NCBI RefSeq assembly: GCF_011386835.1
Contig: NC_088804.1
Location: forward strand, 35,761,549 to 35,825,548
Length of the DNA: 64,000 bases
Reading direction: 5' to 3'
Origin: Chrysemys picta bellii
Taxonomy: Eukaryota; Chordata; Testudines; Emydidae
Shown: positions 47,373 through 59,618 of the stretch, piece by piece
Layout of the letters: every line of letters starts with the position of its first letter
Position numbering within the stretch: position 1 is the first letter of the stretch
The notes under the pieces: model-generated
What the model was told of the DNA's origin: nothing
The model's input: only the letters and a program-made list of their open reading frames with translations
Databases searched by the model: none
Position numbers and translations under genes: made by a program

Positions 47373-48182
47373 AAGAACTCATTTAATATAGTCCACTGAG
47401 CCAGCGGCTGAAAAGGCAATTTATTCTATTGCCATGACAGTGACAGGGTCACTGTTACCAATTCACTCTTGGTCTACCAGTTTTAAGTAAGTTAATGCTT
47501 TCTTATTCATGCACCATAACTATGATATAGGTGAAATGATCAGCATTATCTTTACTTGCTGCAGACTGGGAAGCTCTCAAAAAATCCTCCATTTTAGAAT
47601 GCCAGTGACCTAAAAAAGACAAAACATACCCACTGTTGATGGCATGCTCATTTAAAATAGTTCTATAGTTTCCAATCAGAGATAATAATGTTTTGCATCT
47701 CACTAGGAGAATTGTATCCTGGGCAACATTTTCATTAATCTCTTTACTAAACTAAACTGGTTTCCCTGTGGAAATTAATTACGGGAGTAGTATCAGGAAT
47801 TTTATTTCTATAATATACCAGTGAGATCTACTGCTGTGTCTTTATATACTATCACACAGCAGAGCCATAATCTATTGTAATAAGCTTAAAAAAAAAGAAA
47901 GCAGCATGTAATTAAAAACAGTATAACACAACTATTTGCTTCCTTTCCTAAAGCCGAAATGTCCTTTTGTGCTATGATTTGTTAAAATTGTGGGCCCGAC
48001 CCTGAGAAAAATGAACAAAGCCCAAGTTTATAAAGGTTTTAATAGCATGAAAAGTAGTAAAGTATGATAGGGCTTTGCCACCTGGGTACCAGGATAGCTG
48101 GCCAAGGGCTTCTTGCCTGCTGGGCATAAGAAGTGGATATGTCTACTGAGTCCCTATTCACATTATGTGCTCATTGACTTGT
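47373..48182. other. Intron, no recognised feature
   Basis: Plain intron. Confidence 0.5.
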
Positions 48183-48364
48183 AACCCACACACCTCCTGG
48201 GTGTGGTGCTCTGTCCCATGTAGTGGCACTGAGACTACTTAGAGAGCGATTAATGAGTCTGCTACCCCTTAGCTAAAGGCCATGTGGCTTTCAGCTCATG
48301 CATTTAGCTCCAGAGGTCCCAGGTTCGATCCCATCTGCCGACAACTGGGGTCTGTTGGTGTTAC
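48183..48364 (+). repeat. tRNA-like SINE unit, copy 1
   Basis: A ~182-bp unit from aacccacacacctcctgggt to ggtctgttggtgttac. It contains an A-box-like ttagctaaaggcc and, about 50 bp later, a B-box ggttcgatccc, the internal Pol III promoter arrangement of tRNA-derived SINEs. It is followed by a ~78-bp spacer and then a second unit. The tRNA acceptor stem does not fold, so this is not a tRNA gene. Confidence 0.7.
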
Positions 48365-48442
48365 AAGTGGGGGCTTGTCCAGGATTTCAACTGGGAAGTC
48401 TCTGTAGCTTGGGACACACTTCCTCCGCTAGGGGAAGTATGC

Positions 48443-48625
48443 AACCCACACACCTTCTGGGTGTGGTGTTCTGTTCCATCTAGTGGCACCGAGAGCACTT
48501 ACAGAGAGATTAATGAGTCTGCTACAGCCTTAGCTGAAGGCCATGTGGCTTTTAGGTCATACATTTAGCTCCAGGGATCCCAGGTTCAACCCCACCTGCC
48601 GACGACTGGGGTCTGTCAGTGTTAC
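48443..48625 (+). repeat. tRNA-like SINE unit, copy 2
   Basis: Direct repeat of 48183-48364 with a period of 260 bp and high identity. The B-box here is ggttcaacccc. The 78-bp spacer is not repeated after this copy. Confidence 0.72.
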
Positions 48626-50680
48626 ATTGTCATGGGCTCAAAGTTATGCTTTGATGCTTTCCTGGATTTCCTAATCTGCAGAGGCCCACCACATAAAGTC
48701 ATTCTGAGAAAGCAGTGCAGATTCTCCCATTGTGTTTTATCCCCTAATCTGGTGCCCCAAACATTGGAAACAATGGTATTGATACCTTACATCTGAGCAT
48801 CTTAGCCTAAGGATCAGGCCCAAAGTATGCACATAAATAACATCTATCTACTTAGGAAGGGGTGAATGAGTCTAGCGATGAATGCAATTCAGCTATCAGT
48901 TTAGAGGGGAATGCAATTCTTCATCCAGTATTTGGAAGAGTCATTAACATTTACAAAATTATTATAATCTGTTCATGATCAAAAGGTCCCTTTCTTAGTT
49001 CTAAAGTATGTGGATAAGGCATTAGGCAACCTGATATTTAGGGTCATGATGAGAATGTGAAATTTAGGTGTAGAAGGCCACTATTTCCAGTTTTTTGTTT
49101 CCCTTCTTTGTTCATTACTGATGGGTTTTTTTGTTTGTTTGTTTGTTTTTTAAAACCCATTTAGTTGGACTTGAAACATCATTGTATAGAGGCAGTGGTT
49201 TAACACCAGTTTACTTTGAACTCCACCCAAAGATGGCTGCAATAATCAGTTGTTTTATCAGTTCATTGACTTTATAAGAACAAGATACACACATGTTCTG
49301 AAATGATTATTAAATTATATTGGGCCAGGCTGGTAGTTGAAAAGTAGCATGTTGTGCTACCATGGGAACCTATGGACGTCAGCAGCTAGAATTCAGAGAA
49401 ATCAGCATCTAGAAAAACTGTTGAAGTGACCTGTTGAATCCATGGCAGTGAGAGGGAGAGTCTCACTCTGCAAACAACCTTTCCAGCTGATTCATGAGCA
49501 GCAATGCTCTTCTCCTCATTTGGAAGAACTATGATCATATCATGAAGCCTTGTGTGTGACTTAAAGAGCCTGCAGTGGTGGGATTAGAATTCTAGAAGCT
49601 CCTAGGGTCTGCAGGTTTAAAATTCTACTGAACAAGATTGCAGTGTGCATCTTCACAATATTCTGCAGTTCAGTATGAGGGGACAAATAATTTTATTGAT
49701 GGTTCCTAAGATGCATATATGAGAGATTAATTCTCATATCATAGATATTAGGGATGGGAAGGGCTAGTCCATCCTCCTGCTAATGTAGGATTTTGCCCCA
49801 TAGTCAGTGTTCTTGTACTTCATGAACTGTAGTTTTAGATTATTTATCTCAGGTTTGTCTAAAATACTGTAATAAGCATAGCAGTTGGATACCCTTGTGG
49901 CAGTCCATTACCACATAAGACATTGAGAAATCTCGCTATAAAGAGAGGCGTGTCCAAAGGTTGCGAGTACCATTTTAAAAAATGTAGAAGGTCAGTCATC
50001 AGACAAAGGAAAGGAAAGTATGTTTGCCATTTTGCGGCTCATTACAACACTGTAGAGCATTAATGTCAGTTTGTAAAATGCTGCAAATGGAAGTAACTGT
50101 CTAGAAGATGATATAATGCGCCACCAAAGATCATAAAATGCCATGAATCATATTATTCCTTGATTCTCAGTGAAAATAGTGAAATAATTGATGATATTTG
50201 GGCTGGAATCCAGCTATTATAATCAAGCAATATTCACAAGGACTTCTCTTTTTATTTCTTCTCTCTTTCGCCGAACTGTTTGACTAGTATTGTTCACTCC
50301 TGATAATTATAAGAAAATTCTGTAATAAATTCTTTGTGAAAATTAACTGTCAGTCAGCTCCTCTGAGAACTATAGCCTTTTATTAGCTGTACAACTGCAA
50401 TCTAGTAAGCTGTAATTTACAATATCTTGTTTTATCTGGCCCCATAGGTCCATTGTGAGGGCTTCAATGTTGTGTATATTTAACATATTTCTCAGAATAT
50501 ATTGGATACTGTAATATTTAGAGCTTTTGCTATAAATTTGTATATCTTTTCCATTTTACACTAATAATTATAGTCTCTTAGCATCAAAGAATAATAAAAA
50601 ACCCTTTTTCATTTTCTTTGTATTGATTTTTCACTTTAATACACAAAACTTCTATACCAATGACAACAGCAATCTACATA
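48626..50680. other. Intron; possible conserved stretch at its end
   Basis: AT-rich. A (TTTG)n tract lies at 49125-49155. The section 50130-50640 is repeat-free, AT-rich and of even composition. No exon was recognised. Confidence 0.5.
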
Positions 50681-50882
50681 AAAAGCAACAAAGAGTTCTG
50701 TGGCACCTTAAAGACTAACAGATGTATTGGAGCATAAGCTTTCGTGGGTGAATGCCCGTCTGACAAAGTGGGTATTCACCCACGAAAGCTTATGCTCCAA
50801 TACATCTGTTAGTCTTTAAGGTGCCACAGGACTCTTTGTTGCTTTTTACAGATCCAGACTAACACGGCTACCCCTCTGATAC
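50681..50882 (+). mobile_element. Near-perfect foldback element
   Basis: The left arm aaaagcaacaaagagttctg continues to gcataagctttcgtgggtga. It pairs with the right arm, which ends ctctttgttgctttt. Arms are about 75 bp with hardly a mismatch, around a ~15-bp centre. A tail cagactaacacggctacccc follows. The low divergence between arms suggests recent insertion or gene-conversion between arms. It is the same family as 29318-29535. Confidence 0.9.
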
Positions 50883-51136
50883 TTAATAATCTACATGTAT
50901 ATTCTTGGTTCAAATAGCATTTCTATATCATGGTTACTTTTTTCCTTCTAGGATGATCAAGAATTGAATCTCCCAATGGGCCTGTAACATACAGTGCTCG
51001 AAGGATTAGGTAAAATAGTACGATATTTTCCCCCTGTTTGGTGAATAAAGACTTATCTCAGCCAATGGTGGGTAGTGGGTTCTATTTGTAATAGATTAGA
51101 TGGTGCTGAGGCAATATTATGTATAACTCTCTAATA
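50883..51136. other. Intron between two foldback elements
   Basis: About 250 bp of plain intron. A splice-site-like pair at 50950 and 51010 is discussed under rejected items. Confidence 0.5.
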
Positions 51137-51471
51137 CAGGGGTCGGCAACGTTCGGCACGCGGCTCGCCAGGGTAAGCACCTGGCGGGCTGGGCCAGTTT
51201 TATTTACCTGCTGACGCGGCAGGTTCGGCCGATCGCGGCCCCCACTGGCCGCGGTTCGCCGTCCCAGGACAATGGGGGCGGCGGGAAGCCGCAGCCAGCA
51301 CATCGCTCGCCCGCGCCGCTTCTCGCCACCCCCATTGGCCCGGGACGGCAAACCGCGGCCAGTGGGGGCCGCGATCGGCCGAACCTGCCGCGTCAGCAGG
51401 TAAATAAAACTGGCCCGGCCCGCCAGGGTGCTCACCCTGGTGAGCTGCGTGCTGAACGTTGCTGACCCCTG
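51137..51471. mobile_element. CpG-rich hAT foldback MITE with perfect 8-bp TSD
   Basis: The ends are caggggtcggcaacgttcgg and its complement. The body is almost one continuous palindrome, very rich in CG dinucleotides. The identical 8-bp duplications ctctaata at 51129-51136 and 51472-51479 are diagnostic of hAT transposition. It is non-coding, and the minus-strand open frame across it comes from the absence of stop codons in GC-rich sequence. It would have been mobilised by an autonomous hAT elsewhere. Confidence 0.97.
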
Positions 51472-51479
51472 CTCTAATA

Positions 51480-54400
51480 GGATCCTTGTATTTCTGCGCT
51501 TCAGCCTACTTACCTTCTTTAAATCACCAGGTGTGATTTAAACCTGGATTAACCTAGTTAAACTGCATTAAACCCCTCTATGGACACTCTCATTCAGATA
51601 CAAAGTGGTTTTAATTCAGTTATCTTAACCTAATTTAACTCAGCTGACTTAACGTTAGGTACACAGGTTTGAAAATAGGGCCTGAGCTTTTAACGCCCAT
51701 CTTTTACCGATGTTTTCTAGATTATTGTTATATCCCAGAAAATATACGTTGAACCTCAGTCTTGCAGGGAATGGTACTATGACCTCCACCCTTTTTTCAG
51801 GATTTTATATTTTAAAACTTTTATAGTTAATAGTTTCTTTCTGTTTAACAGAACACTTCTGCCCTCTTCGCCCACAGTTTCTATGATTCTGTCCATGTTG
51901 TGAGCCTCCAATAATATGAGTATTTCAGCCCTTTCAATACCTTTAGGTGTGGCCTTCAATGCAACCTGATAGAGCTTCTCAATTTAAACAGGATTCTCTT
52001 TAATGTTTAAAAGCAAAATCTTTGATAAATAATGTTTCCAGGAAGAGAATTCCCAAGGATCCACTACCCTTAATGATTATGCTGGGTCCTCAAGATATAG
52101 ATTTTCTGATTCTAGAAGTGCTCCAAGCATCATCATCTTATTCTTCTAGGGCTAAATTTCCCCCTCATTTTATACCATTTCAGTCTTATTGAAATTCAAA
52201 GGATTGCGCAGAATATAGATCAGCACAAAACTTGGCCTATCCATTTTAACTGATGCATTTGTCTGCTCTAAGTTGTAGCGAGGTTGGCTGGTGATTATAC
52301 CAGATCTCCAGGATTTGGTCTTGGCTTTTGCTCTGTGACTGATATGACAGCTCTTCTAATCTACATATTTCCCATAATCTGCATTTGCCACTTTTTCTGG
52401 TTGCAGCTTCTGCTAACTTCATTATTATCAGAATATTGGCTGTGAGGAGTAAAGAAGAACACAAACAGGTCGCTGTGATGTGTATATAGCTACTGAGTAA
52501 AATTAAAAACAAGAAAATTCAAAGATTAAATCCCGACTCTTTGATATTAAGATTAGGCCAGTTGGTTTACAACAAGCTTGAAGTGATACTCATGCTGCCA
52601 GTAACTCCCTTGTCCCTTATGGGAAGATTTTTGATAATTGTAACTATCACTATCAGAAAGAAATCCTTCCTGATCATGGCCAAGTTTGAGCCTACTATAA
52701 GTACACAGCGTACTGTCAGATCCAAAATAAACTGCATGTACTTTTGTCTCCCCCTCAGCACTTGACAAAAGAGGCCACAGGACATATAAGCACAGCAGTT
52801 AAGTTCAGTTTAACTCTGCAAACTACTTGTATTTGTTTTGTTAGCATTGCTTATACAAGGAACTTTAACATAGGTGGAACCAGTAGGTCAAGAAGAACGA
52901 CACTCAAAGCCAGCATCTCTGTACCAACCTATTTTCTTTTTGTATATCTTTATGTTGCTTTAATACTCACTGAGTGAATAATACACAAAATGGCAAGAAG
53001 AGGATTTTTATGGCTAAGGTTACAACTAAATAGGAATGCTAAAGGGGACAAATAAAATCAAAAATTAGAACTATTTCCCAAACCAAGGGATTCTGATGCT
53101 TAGCTGTCACAGCAGGAGTGACTTGCCTGCTAAAGGGGGCTATTAGCCTCTCTTACAATCTGAAACTTAAATGATCCATAAGAGAACGCATTGCATTTCA
53201 GCCCGATGAAAACAACAACCTATCTGAAGAAACTAAACCTCTTTGAAATGCTTTCTGCTAAATTTTCTGAGTCACGGAAGAGAGCGTCAAGGGAATAGAA
53301 AACCATCAGGAACTCATGGAATCCAGAAATGTAGCAACAAGGAAAATGTTACTGCTTAGTGGAAGCAGATGGCAAAACATGGGAGTGCCTTAGCAACTGT
53401 TTCCAATATTCTGTATTACTTTTCCACCCACTCCTGCCATCTAAAAACCAAACCAAAACAAAAAAAAACCTCAAAACAAAACTAGGCAGTACATCTCAGC
53501 ATAAGGATCTCTAAAATAATCCATGTGATCATAAAGCTTTCCAGTGCTGACAAGCTGAAAGGTCTGTGTTTTATGCTTTATAAAACTCCGTAGTATTTTC
53601 AGTAGTTCCAAACTAAGTCATTAGAAAGTTGCTCCAGGCTGAAATCAGACTTCAGTCCATTGATTATTTTTTTTTTTAAACAAAACTTTTTTGCAATGTT
53701 TTTAATTAGTTTGGCTGTCTTTAATGAGTGCCTAGAAACAGATATTTGTCAGTTCTTGTGTCAGGGCAAGTTTTCTTCCTCACAGATCCTTTTTCGCTAC
53801 AGCTCTGTCATGTGGTGGTTCGTCCCTTTTTTTTTGCGACTCAGCCCTCCAAATGGGCCATGAGTCCCAGTCCGCTCCTTTCAAGGCACACAAAGAGTCC
53901 AGTAATGGGACAGTTTTCAGATGCCTGCAAGGGCTTCGGGGCTTTCTCTTTTGGTCAGGGACTTGGGATCTAGACCTTTGTGCATTCAGGGCCTTCCCCA
54001 TCTGGGTTCCCCACTGAGAGATAAGCTCGTCATGTTGTCCCCTCTGTAGAGATTAGTAGGGGAGCCAGAGCCCAGCCTCTCCTCCTGGCTCTAATTCATA
54101 GCCCAATGGTGGGGCGGCTAAGTCCTGCACCTTGAGGCGCTAAACGGCTACCTCCCTGGATCACTTCTTACCAGAATCCCCCTTTTCCCCACATGGGAAA
54201 TTAAATAACTGAATACAAAATAAAGTTTCTAACCTTCAAACACTACCACCAGTCCCTCCTTTGAAGGTTTGTTCAGATCCGTATTGCCATGCCCCTGGCA
54301 ACAAGCCTTCCTGTGGTACTCCTTCCCAAGTACTCAGCGCATAGGTTTGCTCCCCTACTCTGTCTCCTGTCCATGGAACTGCTCTGCTTCCCTTTTGAAG

Positions 54401-54595
54401 TTCCACCTCCAGCTTGGGCAGGATTGGCAGGTGTGGCAAGACAGGGCCACCTAGGCCCAGAGCTATTCCTTAACCCCTTCTTCTACAGAATGTGGTTTGT
54501 ATACCTCAACACAGTTCTATATAGCTGTGTAGTACCCTGTGCTGGCCATATGTCAATAGTACATACTAGCTGTTTTGGTTCTTGAGGTGAAGATC
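51480..54595. other. Intron, no recognised gene
   Basis: About 3.1 kb of mostly AT-rich intron with A-rich tracts (53440-53480, 53667-53680). The portion 53780-54480 is richer in G and C but gives no domain, splice-flanked exon or transposon ends that I recognise. Confidence 0.45.
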
Positions 54596-54790
54596 ATGGG
54601 CTGGGGCTAAGGAGACCTGAATTCTGCCCCTGACCTCCTGTCTGATTTTGCTTGAATTACTTATTCTTTATGTGCCTCTTTTCCACGTCTGTAAAATAGG
54701 GATATCCTCAGTGTGATATTACTAGGATAAACCTTGAGTAGTGGGAGGAGCTGATACCATGGGATGGAAGCCTTATAAATTTACAGATAT
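54596..54790 (+). repeat. MIR-type SINE
   Basis: gggctggggctaaggagacc, tgacctcctgtctgattttg and tgtgcctcttttccacgtct, then gtaaaatagggata, follow the MIR core and tail in sense orientation. Diverged. Confidence 0.7.
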
Positions 54791-56129
54791 ACTGTAGAAT
54801 CAGATAAATTAGTGATAAAATAATTCCAGGCTGTATATTTCACTTCACACTTCTTCTAGTTCTCTACTTCGTCAAATTATGGGGTGTACATGTTTCCTGT
54901 GGGATTTTTGGTTCTGCAGATTCGATAAGTGACTGTCTGGAAGTTTTCCTTGATATTTAGTGTTCTATTTTTCCTTCTTAATGTCCTAATTAAAACTTTT
55001 AATTACTCTTCTTTTGACTCAGTACAACTCCATCTTCTTCCATAAAGCCTGTACTTTATCATTAAATCAGTGGAGGCATTTGTCATTGATTATAGTGGAG
55101 AATCAATTCCTCCGTTTATGTATTGGAAATGACTTGAACTAAAATTCCAGATCCAAACACATCCAAAGTTTGGATCCAGATCTGAACTTTGCAGTTTGGG
55201 TCCATGTCGAGCTGGAAATACACATCTGTCATGTCAATGAAATCTCCTCTTCTCAACTTTTCCTACCTACCTTGAAGTCTGCCTAAAAAGTCCTCTACGG
55301 CTTAACCTTCAGAAGTTAGAACCCCTCCTATTTAATAAGAAACCATCTGGTGCAAATAGTGCCTATTATCCATTATTCCACATTTTTTAAATCAGTTTTT
55401 TTTGTTTTAATTAAGATTTTATAATATTTGAGCAAACAGAACTATATGACCTCATATATTTCAATGGATGATTTAGATTCTGCTATCATCATCAGCAAAT
55501 GACTAAGATTATGATCCTCGTTGTAGAGTTAAAAAAATCAATAGTTCTGATCCATCTGTCTTATATTATTAATGAGAAGATCTAGAAAACTTGATGAAGA
55601 GAAAGATAGCGTCTTTGTGTGAGAATGTGAATGTAAATAGCTTCCTGACCAATACAATGTAATGATCTTTCCAACAGACTGCAATGATTTCATCAGTGAA
55701 TGGCAGATTACTAGGTAGGAGTGTTTGAAACCAGACTTTAAGCAGAGACTACGTATGATGTATCACCAAATCATTTGAGACCAATTGGTGCCTTTTATGG
55801 AGTGTGATTTTCTTGCTCGATAATTTTTAATGATTCTGAATAATTTAGTGCTGATTTTTCTCTCTAGTCATAACTCTTCTGGCTGTGAATATAATTATCA
55901 GCACCCAGTTGTGGTTAGATTATTAGGTTGGCTAGTAATGTTATAGATAGTTGGTTTTTCAGCTTTAAACATTCATAACTGTAAAACTACCCAAAAAGAT
56001 TGCTTTCAAATTTGCATTATTTTAGTGGATTTCATAAAGTCTGGAAAACCATAAACGAATAGACTCCGTGCATTGTTTTGTAGCATATTGTAAAAAACAG
56101 GTTACACCAGAAATTCCAGAATGCATACG
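54791..56129. other. Intron, no recognised feature
   Basis: Plain AT-rich intron. A ggatccaga / tctgaac inverted pair at 55150-55190 is short and probably old repeat debris. Confidence 0.5.
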
Positions 56130-56600
56130 TTAATTAGAATTCATGGGAAAATTTCCAACAAACAATTTTTTAAATGGAAAATATGATTTGTCAAAATAGA
56201 ATTTTTTCACAGGAAAATGTTGATTTCAAGAACATTTTTAAATTTTTGGAAATGACATTTCAAAATGAACCATTTTATTTCCAGCTGTCATTTTGAAATG
56301 AAACATTTTCTTTCAAACTTACACTTCAGCTTAAAATGTCATTTTAATGTCATTTAAAAGTTGAAAAGTCTCCATGAAAGGAACATTTCCATTTTGAAAC
56401 AAAATGTTTAGGTTTGAAGAGAATTTTATTCTGAAAAAAATGTCGAAACGTTTTCTTCCTCTTGAAAATTCAGTTAGACATTTCCACGTTTACAAACGAA
56501 ATTCTCTGAGGTGGTTTTTTTTAGCTTTGTTTTTTGTTTTTACCCTGATTAGCGCAAAAAAAAAAGTTGAAATATTGATCAGCACCCCAGCTGTGGTTAG
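56130..56600. repeat. AT-rich block of gaaaat/attttc motifs
   Basis: Dense, irregular copies of gaaaatgt, cattttgaaat and aaatgaaac in both orientations, giving many small hairpins. The same sequence style recurs at 62580-62735 beside the tRNA-like modules, which suggests a common repeat family. The open frame at 56404-56619 has no domain. Confidence 0.55.
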
Positions 56601-59159
56601 ATATTCGATTAACTCATGATAAGTATTGTGCATCTGATTCTTTGTGGGATGGAAATTCTATTTTCTGACCGGCTTCTGATAGTAATTCACTAATTTTTAA
56701 TCTACGCAAAGAAAACCATATTTTAAACCATAATGAACACAAACTTTTGAGTGTTTGAATTCTTAGCCTTAATGTTTCATTCATGCTAGGGTGTTTTTGT
56801 TTTGTTTTGCACATTTATGATATAGATATAGAAAGCTTAAACCTGCTCTCATTTTGGACAGAGACAAAGCTGCCACTGACTTCAATGAAAAGGAGATAAG
56901 ATCCAAAGTTAGCAGCAATGAAATAAAAGATGTTTTAACCTTTTACTTACTAATCTTTTCACTTGTCCATGTCTTTATTCCAGGGATATGAATGCTAATT
57001 GTTTTCATAGAAATTTGGACTTGGACTACAAAGAGAGAGAAAGAAAAGGGCACAATTTCAAATACAGTAATTTTCTATTTTCATGCACATGTACAAAGTG
57101 TCTAGCAGTGTTAAGCAGAATAGCTAAAAGAATCAAAAGCTGGCATGCTCAGTGCTGCAGTGAGTTTCTTCCAGACTATTGTCCTGTTGCCTCCAGCTTA
57201 ACTAAGGCAAAGGTTTGATGGGAACTTTTTTCTAATCACGTATCATTACTCTCCTTGGGTGGCTCTGTGCTGACCACTAAAGGAGAGTTCTCAATAGCAC
57301 AGTTATTGTGGTGTATCAAATTTGCAATTTCTGTGTACGCACAGGATTTATATTTTAAAATATATTTTAAATGATATTTAGAAGCTTTTCTGTGTTAAGT
57401 ACCACTGACATTTATCCTATCATATAGCTGTAGAGGACTTTAAAAAAAAGCCTAATGCCTGATTCATTTTATAGTAAGGGTATTTTACATCACATGGCAA
57501 TATAAAAAGTGCTTAAAGTGGATGTAAATTATGGTTATGTCCATTTAAAGCCCCTTTTACACGCCCAAAGTGGTAAAAAAGGGGCCTTAATGTAAACAAG
57601 AATCAGGGCCAAAAACTCTGCATTCCCTATTCTCTGCCCCCCTTACCCCCCTTCCATTTTTGTCTGTAAAATTCATGACAATGTTTCAACTCAAATCTCT
57701 CAGGGAAGAACAGTAACTTTTCTCTTTAGGGGTTGTGGGTTTTTTTTTTTCTGTAGAAGGTGCTAAATGAAATGACCACTTTAATTGTAAACTGCCTGTG
57801 ATGTTCACTATCTGTGGATAAGTAGATTTGAGTCTCCAGGGCTTTAACTCAGCATCTTTCACCAGCACTATATTCAATTAAATTGCAAAGCAAGTTCGGA
57901 GGGCAGAGTTTCTATAGAAATGTGACTCGCAGGTACCAAGGTAAATAGTGTGTATTTTTCATCATTATTTTTATACCCTTGATATAGTGTCTTCGTAATG
58001 AAGACAAAGGGAAAATTTATCAGATAGTAAACAAAGAATAACTCTCAGCTTCACTTAAAAATAGAAAGTCGCTTTATTTCTCTATTTTGGTTTTGGTAGT
58101 ATTTGCCTCTGGCAACAAGATCCCCACAGTCCATTTTTTTTTTTGGTAGTTGCACTGTTCTTTGGAAAGAAAAGGAACTATACAATTTTATTAAAGAACA
58201 TGACTTAGCCTCAGTTTGAACAAACTACCACTATTCAAAATCAGAAGCAGTTTAACCTTAGGGTATGCCGTATATTTTGAGTAAATGCTTCTGATTTAAA
58301 TACCTAAATATGTGCAGCTCTGTGACAGGCCTCTCACTGCTCTGTCATAGTATATCATTAATCACCCCCTATTGTGATCTGAATACTAATTCAACTACAT
58401 TAGGTGCACAAGTACAATAGCAACATTCAACATAATAGGGCCTTGGAGTTATCATATCTTCCAATTCACCAGACATCACCAGTGCAGGAGGGTGGCAATT
58501 CAACTCTAATTATTATTTAAAGAGGTAATATTTGAAGAACTTTCATTTGGAAAGACTTCTTATAAATGCTAATACAGTACTTAAGGAAATGGCACAACAT
58601 GGCAAATTACGACTATTGACCTATCAACTTTCATTACAGCTAAGGGATAAAGATTTTATCATTCAAAGGAAGATGAATACTCTTAAAAATAATTTTATAG
58701 GGATTCGACACATTTAGGAGCCAAAGGGAACAGTCGTATTTTTCAATTGCATTTGAATGAGGAGCAGTTTAATATGGTGGAGCAGTATTAAAAAGAGAGC
58801 ACTGTATATATATTTTTTTAAATTACGATTAATTAACCTTTACAAATGTGTCTTGTTTTGTTTTTTCCTGAACAGCATTAATGCGCTGTCAGAAAGCACT
58901 CCTGTCTCAGCAGCAATTGAAAACTAAGATATCTCCTACTCTTCGAATTTTATTTGTAAAATGTTAGGTTCAAGAGAGGCATTTAACACAGCCTTAATTT
59001 ACAATAACATTACGTATCTAGGGGAACGAAGTGCCTTTTTGACTTTGTCATATTCATCTGGAGTTATGTATTGAACACCACAATTTAAGGTGCAGTTTAG
59101 GGGCAATTCCCCTATGCTCAGGAGATAGAAATGGGATTCAGATTTTTTTATCTTTAGGG
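56601..59159. other. Intron; conserved-element candidate near 58.9 kb
   Basis: Mostly plain intron. 57540-57590 contains a short palindrome around aagccccttttacac and aaaggggccttaa. 58840-59030 is repeat-free and is mentioned as a finding. Confidence 0.45.
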
Positions 59160-59220
59160 ATGAAATCTTGGCCTTTTTGAAGTGAAAGGGTATTCTGCCA
59201 TTGGCTTCAATGGGCCTGCA
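59160..59220. repeat. ~65-bp CCATTGGCTTCAATGG palindrome, copy
   Basis: gatgaaatcttggccttttt and attggcttcaatgggcctgc around gggtattctgccattgg. A member of the short palindrome family. Confidence 0.7.
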
Positions 59221-59402
59221 GTCTCTAGTTTAAATCTGGTACAGAACGGTGGTATATACCATATGTTATCTGTCTGGTTGCTTATACAGACTGTTTTATG
59301 GGCATCAGTCTAATGGACAAGTGTCTATATAACAATGTGGAGCTAATTGATGTGATCATAGTGGTAGTCTCAGCACAAGGCAATGATTGAATAGGCATCA
59401 GG

Positions 59403-59618
59403 CAGGGGTCGGCAACGTTTGGCACGCGGCTCGCCAGGGTAAGCACCCTGGTGGGCCGGGCCAGTTTATTTACCTGTTGACGCGGCAAGTTCGGCCGATT
59501 GCGAACCGTGGCCAGTGGGGGTTCGGCCGAACCTGCCACGTCAGCAGGTAAATAAACTGGCCCAGCCCGCCAGGGTGCTTACCCTGGCGAGCCGCGTGCC
59601 AAACGTTGCCGACCCCTG
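59403..59618. mobile_element. hAT foldback MITE, shorter relative of 51137-51471
   Basis: It starts caggggtcggcaacgtttgg and ends with the complementary sequence gccgacccctg. The arms are about 95 bp with few mismatches, and the GC-rich centre of the larger copy is largely deleted. The neighbouring 8-mers (gcatcagg and ccagagca) do not match, so the target duplication is lost, or the copy has been rearranged. Confidence 0.93.

Noticed and set aside
50952..51009. Exon-like segment with a pyrimidine tract, tag acceptor and ggtaaa donor
   Set aside because: All three frames carry stop codons within 58 bp, and no cadherin similarity is present.
53728..54585. Several 60-98 codon open frames in a GC-richer stretch
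   Set aside because: No recognisable domain, no consistent splice sites, and overlapping frames on both strands of similar length.
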